Below are positions 1-12,718 of a stretch of DNA of 64,000 bases, in pieces. The translations under genes were made by a program, and so were the position numbers. The notes beneath the pieces are model-generated. The model did not search any database and had not been told where the DNA came from. It worked only from the letters and a program-made list of their open reading frames with translations. This stretch comes from Neoarius graeffei (lineage: Eukaryota; Chordata; Actinopteri; Siluriformes; Ariidae): contig NC_083590.1 in the NCBI RefSeq assembly GCF_027579695.1, positions 17,147,946 through 17,211,945 on the forward strand, given 5' to 3'. The stretch's first letter is position 1; the number at the start of each line of letters is the position of its first letter.

Positions 1-501
1 CTGGATACGGGGCAGAGAGCAAAAGTTATGTGGGATGAATCCGTTTGCTGTATTCAGACCGGACTTTGGGGTACATCCGGTGCTGATCCGGCTCAGATCA
101 AATTGCTATCTGGGACACGTCTGAGGCATCTTGACCAGCCGCGTATACAAAGGACAGAGCTCGGTTACTCACATTGCCACCTCATGGAGTGTACTTCATG
201 TTGGCTTTGGAGCCAGACTTTGCCTGCACGCTGCTTAGATCCATCTTCTTGTCAAGGATTTGCACCTCGGAAGTGAAGTGAGAAGATTGACAAAGGCCTA
301 GTTCAGGAGTTCCTGGCCTGGGATGAGCACGTGGCCAGGTCCTAGACTCACATGTGGCTGCATTCAGGGGTGGCCGAATTCACGACCGTTTTATAACCAT
401 AGGGAGCATTCAGACATTTCCTTTGCCACTCTTTTCCAGGTGCACAGGACATCATTTTCGATTGGAACCTTTAGTTAAAAATCTGGTCTTGCTAAACTCA
501 C
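1..501. other. mapt intron, left edge of window
   Basis: No exon of the later tau repeats is visible. Sequence around 280-400 has frame-like texture (CCTGGCCTGGGATGAGCACG) that may be an old retroelement; not identified. Confidence 0.4.
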
Positions 502-755
502 CTTTCCACCTCCAGGCTGATGTTTGATGTTCTCAGTGGAACCGATCTTGGACTTAACATTCTTCAGGTCAGGCAAGGGTGCAACAGGGGCAATGGGGGC
601 GCGAGATCTAAGAGAGCTGGGAGATTTGGGCGGAGTGCGCACCACAGCCACTTTCTTCACCTGCTGCCCAGGTGTGCTGCAGCGACTGGCTGGAGATTTC
701 GGGGTGGCAGGGCTGCTGCAGCCGCTACGATCAGGAGTCTTAGGAGATTCGGCTG
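502..755 (-). CDS. mapt: mapt exon 9: proline-rich region and microtubule-binding repeat 1
   Basis: The acceptor is a pyrimidine tract ending TTTCTAG before 755; the donor is AAG|GTGAGT after 502. The 254-nt exon starts with two bases of a split alanine codon and ends in phase 0 on the lysine of PGGGK, as human exon 9 (266 nt) does. It begins with SP-rich sequence including [10 protein letters not shown], matching the position of tau's DRSGYSSPGSP. The stretch [14 protein letters not shown] then leads into [20 protein letters not shown]. The TP and SP sites are those used by proline-directed kinases in tau. The frame continues past the donor to a stop at 475, which is intronic. The next exon expected is the alternatively spliced repeat 2, left of the window. 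Confidence 0.93.
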
Positions 756-1874
756 CTAGAAAGTCACGAAAAGGCAGAATTTGTCATCATAAGCATCGTA
801 GATATATATATGATATGATACATATGTAACAGTTATTCCACGAAATCGAGTCGTACATGAGCTAATAGCCGATAAGGCATGTAGCACCGAGTTGTCTATA
901 AGCCATGTACGACAAGATTGAGTGGAATAACTGTTTTATTCTATCCACATTCACTGGATTTTGAGAAACAGAGCATTTTTACTGTTATTTTTTTGCAAAT
1001 TCGATAAATAAAAGCTTTATACAAAATGTCCGACAAAATCATTTCCGCTTAAAATGTAAACAAACCGGTGAAATGACGAGCAATTTGTGAAAAATGCGAT
1101 AATAGTAATTCTTGAAAAATAATTAAAAAAGAAGATACATTCTTACCATCCATATTTTGTTGCTTTTTTAATTTTTTGGGGGGTTTTGTTTTCAAGTTGA
1201 GTTTTTATTTCATCCTCGGTTGGTTCAGTAATCATTTTGTTTTTCTCTACTCATGGTATATGAGCTGATATCCTAGTAGTAGAGTAGCCAATCAGAGCGC
1301 GATTGCGCATATCCAGTGAATGTGGATAGAATATTGTAATATAGACTACTGGTTATGTGTTATTGTGAGCACATCCAAAAATTTATCACATAATTGCTTA
1401 TATTATCTTAATATATAATTGATAACATTATTACAAATATTTGAATTTGGCAATTATGTTTTACATGTTTGAAATTTACAGGATTGTTTCTCCAAACTCA
1501 GGCCTGATCTCAAACAAAAGATCTAAATTGCCAAAATATCCAATAAGCAACATTTTAATCTACATTAATTAAACTGCACAACTTTTACATTTAAGGCTGA
1601 AATTATTTTTGGCTGTTGTTGATGGAGCTGATGTGATGCACGTTCACTAGATCAGTCTTTTGGGCATGGAGATGTAGATTTATTGAAGAAACCTTTTGGA
1701 TGTTGCTGCCTCTGAATTTTCACAAAACAGCCATAACATTTTGATTAATGAGATTTTTCTGCTTATTACACACTTTGTATATACATCTCTATTTTAAGAA
1801 AACGCCAGTGAACCAAAATATATGTTTTTCTTTTAATATACTCTACATGTAGTGACATATTTGAAGACATTTTC

Positions 1875-1933
<59 letters not shown>

Positions 1934-4900
1934 GCTAAATGTTTTAAAAGGTAGAAATGAAATCTCCTGGCCTTCATCAATTGTATATGTACTGTACATG
2001 AGGAGACCTCAAATTTTTCTTATTTATTAAAGATTTCCAGCTAGCAAGACACTATAAATGCTAACGTACATTCACTGGCCACTTTATTAGGAACATCCAA
2101 CCATCCACCTGCTGTTTGATGCAGTTCTCTAATCAGCCGATCCCTTAATGCGGATACAAATCAAGAGCTTCAGTTAACGTTCCCAATGTTCAAACATCCG
2201 AATGGGAAAAATTGTGATCTCAAAATGTGACTCTCTTTCACTGTGGCATGGGTGTTGGTTTGAGCCAGATGGACTGGTTTGAATAGTTCAGAAACTGCTG
2301 ATCTCCTGGGGTTTTCACACACAACAATCTCTAGAGTTTACACAGAATGGTGCAAAAAACAAAAAACAAAGTGAGTGGGTGACAGTTCTGTGGGTGGAAA
2401 GTAAACAAATGCCTTGCTGATAATAAAAGGTCAGAGGAAAATGGACAGAATGGTTTGCGCTTTTTTGCCAGGAAGGATATAGTAACTCATGTAATCACTC
2501 TTTACAACTGTGGTGAGCAGAAAAGCATCTCAGCATACAGCAGCAGAAGAACACACTGGGTTCCACTCCTGACAGACAAGAACATGTTCCTATTAAAGTG
2601 GCCGGTGAGTGTATATCCACAATGGAACCATTTTTAACATTTTACTCTGATTTTCCCCCTCTTTTTTCTCTGAGTCATAATGAAGTCTGTAGACATATAC
2701 AGTTAGTGCATGCAGCTGTGAGGCAGGAAACCCAGTCCTACAGTAAAACAGTTTAACAGAAACTGGGTGGAGTCTACGTTTATGGTTCATGAGAGTAAAT
2801 GAAGTGGAAACAGAAACTCTAAGATTAAAAAAAAATAAAAAAAAGCAACTCACCAGGGATTTTAGTGCCAATACCCTGAGGTTTAGTCTTCGTCTTAGCA
2901 TCACCGGCCTACATGCAAAATAAAAAAAGTAAAATTAGAATGCAGTCGGACTGATGGCTCAAATTGTTTGGCTTGTTTAGCATTTTTGAGATAAACAGGA
3001 CTGATGAATTTCTAAACCAACCCATCTGAGGTTTGTGATTTCCAGCAAACTTTATATAACATACTTTAAAGGAACATTTGTGGAATCATGAACAGCGTCG
3101 ATGTACCATTGAAATCTCCAAACTCAAACAGAGCAGAGACGTGGACAGGGCAGCGAAAGGCCGCAGGGTTCTGATTACTCACTGTGGCTCCGGACTCCTT
3201 GGCTCCTATAGTGTTTGGTTTAGACTTTAGAGAACCGGCTCTGGCTGAGGCAGAGTTCGAAGCGGAGGTGGAGGTATGTTTGGATGGGGACACTGGGATT
3301 GATGAAGCGCGTTTAGTGGTGGAGGTGAGTCTAGCTTTGCCTGGTGTGGAAGTGGAAGGGGTCTTTGTGTGTCATTGAGAACGAGAGGGAACACAAAAGA
3401 AGTGTTAAAATAAAGTGAATATAAAAAGAGCATAATCAGAGAACTCAAAGTTAGAAATGTTATGAGACAATGAGAAAACGATTTAAAGTCATTAAACAAA
3501 AAACAAACAATCGGACAACAGAAATTACACATGGTTAATATATAAAAGGATAAATGATTTTAAAGGAAAAGATGAATTCTCTCATTCTCAGAGTTTAACA
3601 TGTCAACCGTCAGCTTTTACCCCAGATTTGAAGGGATTGTGGGTTGGCCCACACCACTCTCAGCCCTCTAGCTAACATTTGTTCCTTGTTCTTTAATTTA
3701 TGTTTTGCCATTATTTTGGTTCTAGTCCTGTCATTGGTCAGTTGGTTGTCCTGTTGTGTTTCGCCTGTTCTGTGTCACATTCATGATCAGTTTGTCTGTT
3801 TGTACCCTGTTGTGTTTTAGCATCTTTGTGAAGAAGTCTCGTCCGTTATTATGTGCAGTTCTGAGCCTTATTTTTTTGTTCCATATTTATTCCAGTTTTC
3901 CAAATTGTATCCATGTCATCATTACTGATTACTGATTATCCTTATTTGCTATGGATACTGACTATGATTGCAAGATTTGCCCAAATAAAGCCCATGTTCA
4001 GTATACGCCCACTGCATCCTACTTCATTCACCACCATGTTACATTAAAGAAGAACTGAAGGCAAATTTTTTTAATCATCAAAATTCTATTTATCTATCTT
4101 ATTTTATTAAATATTGGAATGCATTTTTGATTGCTATTTTGTCGCTGCTATAGCGAATTATGAGTGTTTGAAATATGCTCTGTAATATATCAGTCCATAT
4201 GCTAAAGCAATGGCCGTAAATGAGATTCGTTGAGACCTGTGCGAGACATCTTAGGACGGAAGTAAAATGTACAGCGGAAATCAAAGTGACCAACATCTGC
4301 CAATGTTGTCAAAAGACGCGCGCGCCCTCTTTCGAATGCTGATGTAATCAAGCCAGAAGTTTTGTTTGTTTTGATAGCAATCAGGAAAGTTTGAAAAAAG
4401 TAGGCAGTAATCGTCATTTAAACTCGTTTTTGTGCAATACTTCGTTTGGAAAGCAGTTTTCAAAATGGCTGCGTTGACACTTCACGATTCGAAGTCTCGT
4501 GCAAGTCTCGTGAAGATCGCGCGAATAAGCGATGCCTGCCGTGGACCAAACGAACTAAATTCAACACGGCTAAAAACCAAATAGGCCAATAAGTATAATA
4601 TTTAATTGCAATTAGTTGCCAATACGAGTCACGATATAAGGTTACTAAAACAGAAAATGTAATTGAATAACACATTAATTAAGAAATAAAGTAAGTTTAA
4701 AAATGACTTTGGGGCGGCATGGTGGTGTAGTGGTTAGTGCTGTCGCCTCACAGCAAGAAGGTCCGGGTTCGAGCCCCGTGGCCGGCGAGGGCCTTTCTGT
4801 GTGGAGTTTGCATGTTCTCCTCGTGTCTGCGTGGGTTTCCTCCAGGTGCTTCGGTTTCCCCCACAGTCCAAAGACATGCAGGTTAGGTTAACTGGTGACT

Positions 4901-7900
4901 CTAAATTGACCGTAGGTGTGAATGTGAGTGTGAATGGTTGTCTGTGTCTATGTGTCAGCCCTGTGATGACCTGGTGACTTGTCCAGGGTGTACCCCGCCT
5001 TTCGCCCGTAGTCAGCTGGGATAGGCTCCAGCTTGCCTGCGACCCTGAAGAACAGGATAAAGCGGCTAGAGATAATGAGATGAGATGAGATGAAAAATGA
5101 CTTCAGTTCCCCTTTAAGAGTCTGTGTTGAGCTCAAAGTCCCAAGATCTACAATCTGAGTGCAGTTTAGAGTCCCAAAGCCAAAATACAGCTAGATGTTA
5201 CAGTGGTAGTGGAAAATTTTCGAGATAAGACGGCATGACAAAGCATGAGGTTTATTATGCTACCTACATTGTATTAACTTCCAGGCTGAACCATAATGTA
5301 TCTCGACTGACTGGATTAACAGGGCAGTATCAGAGCACTAATGCATTAGTTCAAATCTTTTTGGCATCTTTAATCGATTTATATCTCCTTAATCTTTTAC
5401 TTTAATATCCTTGCATCTAAAGGAAACAACAAACATGGACATTTGGTGAACATGGACAAAAGTTAGTATTGGCTTGGAATTGCTGTTTAGAATCATCCTG
5501 TGTGCGCGTCTGTAGATTTTAACAGTGAGTTTAAGAAGAAGCCTTTATTTATCACATATACATTACAGCACTGCGAAATTCCTTTCTTCAATTATCCCAG
5601 CATGTTAGGAAGTTGGGGTCAGAGTGCAGGTTCAGCCATGATACAGAGCGAGCAGAGAGGGTTAAGGGCTATGCTCAATCCAAGGTCCAACAGTAGCATC
5701 TTGGTGCTAGGGCTTGAACCCCTGACCTTCTGCTTAGTAAGCCAGAGCCTTAATCATTTAGCCACCACTGCCTAACACTAAGGGAATCAGATGTTCATAT
5801 GGACACATTATTCTCAGACTAACTAACTGGTATTTTGTCTGCAGGCAATCTAAATTACTCAGGTTACAAGCCAATCAATAAGTCATCTGAAATCTGTCAA
5901 AAATCATAAGTCTGATTTGAGTCAGAAGTCAGTAAAATCAGTGATTCTGTTCCAGCTCGAGTTGTGAGAATCAAGTTCCCATCCTATGAATTTCCATCCA
6001 GGATTTGCTGCCATTTGAATTTTGACTAGATTAAATATTTAATAGGCTAAATATATTTAATGTGAAATTGCACTATAATACATTATCCCAAACAGAACCT
6101 GTATGTAAAACCTGGATCATTTAATACATTTCAACACAACGTACCTAAACCACCTGCACTTTACCTTTTTATCAGCCGCTGCTGCTCCGGACTTGGCTGT
6201 TTACAGAGAGAATGAGCAGATTAATAAGAACAAGTTCATGTTAACACTGTATTCAGGTTAAAGCTTGTGTTTTAGCAAAAGGGTGCAAAATTACTTGTGC
6301 TCTACAAGGCCAAACTAATTCCAAAGTGCATTTGGGTTAATGGTGTAATTTAAACTCTGGCTTCAATCCATTTGCATTCTAATGACCTGGAAGACATCAA
6401 TCCAATGACTTGACATTTGTCTTTGTTCAACCTTTAAAAGAATAGGTTTAGTTTAGATTACATACATCTAATCAGATTTGATTGAACGGAAGTCAAATCA
6501 GATTCACTTTCACTCTCATTTAAAAGGGGCTGTTTGTTATTTTGAAAAGTTTTTCTAGACCTATGATAATTACATAATTTCATAGAATCCTCAGAAAAAC
6601 TATGATTTACAGTCTCCTTATGCAATGGATCTGGCTACTTTCTTCATTTCAGACTTGTTAATATTTTTCTGGACCAGAAATTAGCTCTGCTATTTTTCCT
6701 TGTAAAGTAACTTGTAAGGAATGCAATTTCAACTGAAGGGGTAACAGAGTTAGTAGAAACATCTGTAGGAAGGAGAGGACTTGTTGAATATTTTTATTAC
6801 AATTCGCTTCATAAGTAGCTGAAGATGCAAAATATTACAGACCATATCTTTAAAATAACCCATATCTTTTCACAATACACGTGATTGGTCCCTCCTACCT
6901 GAACATATTGGTAGGTAGGATTGGTAGATAATTACACCTCTTGTCTTTGCTTAGATGAGAGGTGTAATTGTTAAGAAAATGGACAACCACAGACGTCACT
7001 CAGTTGTGCAAATATGCATACAAACGTGACAGTATTCTGAGGCCTGAAGACAGAATGTTCTGGAAATACTGGTTTGCTTTACAATATACTTAGAACGTTA
7101 CCTCCAGTTGCACAAAAACTGACATAATAAAAACTGTGTAAATGTCGCTACAACTAAAAAAGTGTTGCAGAGAGGTTGTAGAAGTGTTTATAAACGTTAC
7201 GCAAAAACATCCTTCGAACACAAAGTTCTGAAAAACCATCTGCTAGCCTATTTTCCAAAACTAGCCTGCTTCAGACTGAGGCCCACTTTACACGGGGACA
7301 GTCTGAAACAAAAACGCAAAAGTCCGTTTTCGTTCTCACTTTTTTTCCGCGTCTACACGACCATTTTCAAGGAGGAAATCTGCGTCTATACGGTGACGCA
7401 TAAATGTGTGGAATTCAATTGGATGTGCATGCCAGGCGGCTAGGTGGTGCTGTGAAAGACCTCCGCCATGTCTGCACGCATGCGCAATGTCTTCTGTCTT
7501 GTCTGATCTGCACATCTGCGCCGCGAAAACTTTGACTACTCTGGCTATGGTAAGTAAGAAAGTAAGTAAAAAAGTAAGAGCATACAATACCCGCCTCTGT
7601 TCATTAACGGTATATGTGCAGATTCGGTATAGATGTTCGAAGGACTCCTGGACGTTTATTAAAGCTACCAGAGCGGCTTGAAGGTCCGTTGGATCGATGT
7701 AATCAGACATGCTCTTACTTTTTTACTTACTTTCTTACTTCCCGGGCTGGCATGTACAGTATATGACATATGTATGACGTAAACGCGTAGCCGACGTGAG
7801 CAGATCCGAGCAGAGTTTCGCGTATTGGGTAGTTTAGATGGATATGCAACAGGGGCTGTTTTTAACTTATTCACTCTGGAAGGCGTTTTCAATTTTTTCC

Positions 7901-10900
7901 GTTTTTCAGCCTCGGAAACGCCGTCCCCGTGTAGACAAAAGGCACTTCCGATAAAATATTTAGTCGTTTTTACCCAACAGCGTCCTCGTGTAAACGGGCC
8001 CTGAGATTACGTTTCCATTGTTTAAAAGTCTAAAGTCCTTCCTGCACCATATGGCGGCACCAATCTCCGTTTCCGTAGCCCTCGGCCTCTCGCCTATATT
8101 ACATAGCTAGGGTTACAGTGGGGGGCTAATCTTCTGGTAACTGCAAGAGTTTGACTCCCTACTCACATCTGTATTGCAGCATGCCTTGCCAGAAGGTACC
8201 ATTTTTATGATGGTCTTTGGTATGACCCAACCACAAGAAGAACTCGCGATCTCCTGATTGAGAGGTGGATACCCTAACCATTAGGCCAACTCGCAGTATA
8301 CTTCCATTGTAATAAGATGAATTTGAATTAACTTTAATTCATATCAATCTCGTAAGTCAGATAAACTACATAGTATGTAATTGACATCTGCAAAACTGTG
8401 AATTTGTTGGAAGTAAAACAAATCAAATCAACTTAGACGAGATAATGTGTGTGTGTGTGGTGAGGGAAAGACGTGGCCCACATAATATGTTAACGATTAT
8501 CAATAATGCACCACAGTCAACAACCATGCAGAAGTCACATGCAAAAAGGAGGGTACGGTGAAAACAGTGCCAGCAACACAAATAATGCTCAGAGTTAGTC
8601 ACAGGCACCAACCACAGTCACAGAAGGGAAGGCAAGACAGATCACAAAGAGTCACAAAGAGATAGAGAGAGAGATTTAGTGGCTACAAGCAGTCCGTTTC
8701 TTCAACCGAACACTCCTTTTGACTGGCGGTGTACGCTTATCAGAAAGGGCGCTGCTTAGCATAGCATAGCTTAGCTACTTGACAAAAAAAGATCTGTGGA
8801 AAGAAAGAAAGAAGGTGGTTTAGAAGGGGGTTGAGGGAGGAAAGGAAGGAAAAACAGACCTTTGGACGGGGCGCTTGTTTTTTGCACCGGCGCAGCGTCT
8901 TTTGAGGGGACTTTCTCGAGTTTTGGGGTGGATTTGGGGGCAGGGCTTGCAGCGACTGCAGCAATGGGCTTCTTTGCTTTTTTAATGGCAGCATCTTTAA
9001 CAGGTACTGTTTTCATTGGTGCTGCTTTAACTGGTTCTGGAGGATAGGGTTCACCAGGCTCAACTTCAACATCAGCTGCTGCTGATTCTTCTAGTTGGGC
9101 AACAGGCTCAGCACTTTGTACCGCTTCAACAGTAGCAATGAGATCTTCATCAGTTGTCTCCAGGTACTTCTCTGGTTTGTCCTCTTTGGAATCCTCAGGT
9201 TTGGTGTCTACTTCTGGCTCCATCTTGGGTTCTGTGACCTCCTGCTGAGCTGTAGGAATAGTAATCACTTCTGGTTCCTGTTCTTCCACTGGTGTGTACT
9301 CTTGGGCTTCGTTCTGGAGGTCAGGGAGTGGTGTTTCCTGGGTATGATCAGGAGCGGTACTAGGGGAGAAAGGGGAGCCAGGGTCAGCCCTGCAGGAATC
9401 AGGACTTTTGCTCAATGGGGGAGTCTTGTCAGAGCCATTTTCCCAGCGGTCAGAGGTTTCCTGATGAACAAGCTCGGATTCTGTGTAGTCAAATGACAGG
9501 CCTCGTTTCCTTGCTTCGTCTGGAGTCATTTGGGGTTGGGACAGTGGTTTACAGGGTTTCATGTCAAAGCTTTCATCTTTCTGTGGTGATGCATCTGGGA
9601 TAACAGTGCTGTGGACTGGAGGAACTACTTCTGGCTCATCTTCTTCTTCCTCCTCTACATTGTTTTCTTGTTGTTCATCCTCCTGTTGATCTTTTATGTT
9701 AGAATGACTCTCGGGCATGGCAAGACTCTCCACTAATTCTTTCTTGTGATCAGATCTAAAAGCTTTGCTCTCGTCCTCAATATCATGCTTCTCGACTTCC
9801 TTGTCCTCTTTTTCTTCCTTTCTTTCATCTTGAAAATCACTGGGACTCTGTTTCCCAACCATCTCCTCCATAGGACTCGTTTTCACCTGGCTGTCAAAGC
9901 TCTGTACTGTCAACCCTAAAGCGTCAGTCGGGGCGGCTTGTAGGGACATGGATGACTGCTGTGAGCTAACAGGCCCAGCCATGTCCCCGTTCAAATGCTC
10001 CTCTTCCTTGTCCATAGACGCCGCACTGCTTCTACCACTGTGTGGTGGAGAGAGCCCCTCTGGTGTTAAAGCATCTGATGAACAGGAGGTAGAGCGATAG
10101 GAACAGCCACAGACAACACTGCGGGATTAGCAACACACCAAGACGGAAAACAAAGGCACCAAAAAACCAAGGATTCCAAATCATACCAACCAGATAAAAA
10201 GGGCCCAAATATAAAACAACCAAGAACGAAAGACATTCTTGCCAATAAAACAGTAAGAACACAATTGAACATTCATTTCTTAGAAATGTAGCACAGGTTT
10301 GAGCTGCGGGCACTTTTATAATCAGCAGTGTTTGCTAATTATTGGCATGACAAAGCAACAGTCAGGAATAGCTGAAACAGCCTCATGGCTTCAAAATTCA
10401 ATGAATCACTGTATTCGGTTTAAAATGCTGCTAGTTAACAATCAGATCTCCTAGATATGATGTAATCAGGTATCCGCAATGTTCAACATGTATTCGGACA
10501 CCTCATTTTGGAAACGGATAAAACATTATAGAAGCACAATTTTAAACAGCCTGCAAAAAACAAAAAAAACAAAAAACAAAAAACAGGCCAATATTGCCCA
10601 AATATTTATACATACTTATCCTAGAAATACTAAAAATTCACTACATCTTACCACAGATACTCAAATATCTAGTGGCATCCTGTTATTAGGATTTATTTAT
10701 TTATTACAAAAGGATATCCAGCCGGGCACAAACACCAACCATTAGCATGAATGACTTGCGATTCATTGCTCAAAGGCCACTCAGAGCTATTCCTGACTGA
10801 GACTTTAAGCGCAAATAGCAAATGCAAGGCTTCAGCATGGACATGGACAAGAGAACAAGGGACCACTACAGTAGAGGAACTGTGGTTTAATGGCTTATAA

Positions 10901-12673
10901 AAGTACCTCACAACTCGTTCACAGAATACAACTCTCAAACCAAATAAATAAAATAAATAAATAAATAAATAAATAAATAAAACAATCAACACAACAGAGG
11001 AAACAAAAAGCAAAACCAACACAAATGATACACCCACAATGACCCAGCAGCAGTTCTGTCACTTGCACCATGTGAAAAGCTTTGTGGGAACGATGATTCG
11101 AGATGGTGATGAATTGGCCGCTGTGCTGGCTGATGCGCAGTCCATTTGGAAATGAGCTTTGGGACAGAGGCTGCGTTTCTTTTTTTTTTTTTTAAATTGA
11201 CAGACCGTTTGATGCAGAACAGATGATATTTCATCCTGTTCAAAATCTGACGTTATGCTGCATTTCTTTACTTGTACTCAACATGTTACAGTACATATTT
11301 ACAGGAAGAATCATTCAGTACATCATTAAACATAGCAAGGAAATTGATTTTCTTAGAATCAACATCTGTCCCTTTTAAGGCCTGCCAATCTGAGATAAAG
11401 GCTAACAATGAATTCCAGAGTGTATGCATTAGCAGTTGAGATGGATGAGCTGAGAATGAGTGCTAGCGGGAGACAGAAGTACGTGTTGTATAGACATCGG
11501 TTTCCTCCAAAGCTAACCACTGAGGATGGAAAATGTGGCTGTAAAACACCAGCATACCTTCACCTGCTCCTGCTGTCCCTGGTGCAGCTGCCCATCACAT
11601 AACAAAAAACAAGACACAGGGGAAAAGAAAGACAGGAAGGAAACTGTTAAATGATCCTGAAGTGAAACTTGTCTCATTTACAGCTTGATTAGTTACAATC
11701 CAGTGCTTCAGAATTCTTGATTCAGATTGGACAGTGGTTCCAGGTACAAGACAAATCACAGGTTTATATTAACGTGCTTGTTCTAATCCTTTTCTGTTTC
11801 TATAGCAACAACTTACTGTATACAGCCACTGGTGTGTAGATGCTCTACATAAACATTAAAAACATGTAAGGGTGAGGTTTATTGAAGAAGAAGAAGCCTT
11901 TATTTTTGTCACATGTACACTCAGCCCATGTTTACATTAGACCGTATCAGCGGATCATCAGATTAACGTTTTTAAAATGATTAGTGTGCACACAGCAACA
12001 CCAATACACGATTTGCGTGCACACAGCAACACCAATACACGGATACGCTCGGCTCCGCAGGAATCCTGCGCTCCAAATCACTCCGCCCTGAACAGCGAGT
12101 GCCCTCTGGAGGGTGCGCACTCCAGCCTTGCGCAGCTCACAGAGCGCGCGAGTGTAGTGCACAAGCTGTGATTCGGGACTGAGCCGCTGTGTGTGTGATC
12201 CCAGCGCATATCACTTATTACTTGCAAGTGGAAGGATGGCAAGCCTAAAGACAATCATAACTACACAATGGGCAGTATTTGCATCAGTATTTGCAGTATT
12301 TTCATACTTTTATACTCTTTAATGAAAGGTGATACAAGGCGGAAGTCCGCGCCGTTTTTCAGCAGTCGCGTCACATGACCAACGCCAGCGAATCAGGAAG
12401 GTGGATGTCACAGTGACGTTGTCCAATGACGACGCCAGCTAGAGCTCAGCACAGCGTATCCGCGTATTCTCAATGTTTACACAGCACCGGAGCTGACACG
12501 ATCTGGATTGAATACGTGGACCCTGGCGGATTCCCGTTTCCCGGCGTTTCCAGGCGGTTTAATGTAAATGGACAGTGCATCCGCGAAGAAAATGAGACAG
12601 ATACGGTCTAATGTAAACTTGGCCTCAAGCACAGTGAAACTCCTCCTCTGCATTTATCCCATCTGAAGCAGTG

Positions 12674-12718
<45 letters not shown>

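Noticed and set aside
502..755. MAP2 or MAP4 instead of tau
   Set aside because: The [13 protein letters not shown] stretch, the DRSG...SSP block, the small exon series and the linkage to myl4 all fit tau better; MAP2 has VAIIRTPPKSPAT.
4711..4785. A functional tRNA gene at the head of the SINEs
   Set aside because: A- and B-boxes are present, but no cloverleaf with a normal acceptor stem and anticodon loop can be folded by eye, and the sequence continues into the SINE body.
4703..4891. Recurrent frames [13 protein letters not shown] and [17 protein letters not shown] at many places
   Set aside because: They are the two strands of SINE family A, a non-coding tRNA-derived element.
8862..9496. 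Plus-strand frames opposite the long tau exon
   Set aside because: They are the antisense of a compositionally biased real exon; no start context, splice sites or domains.
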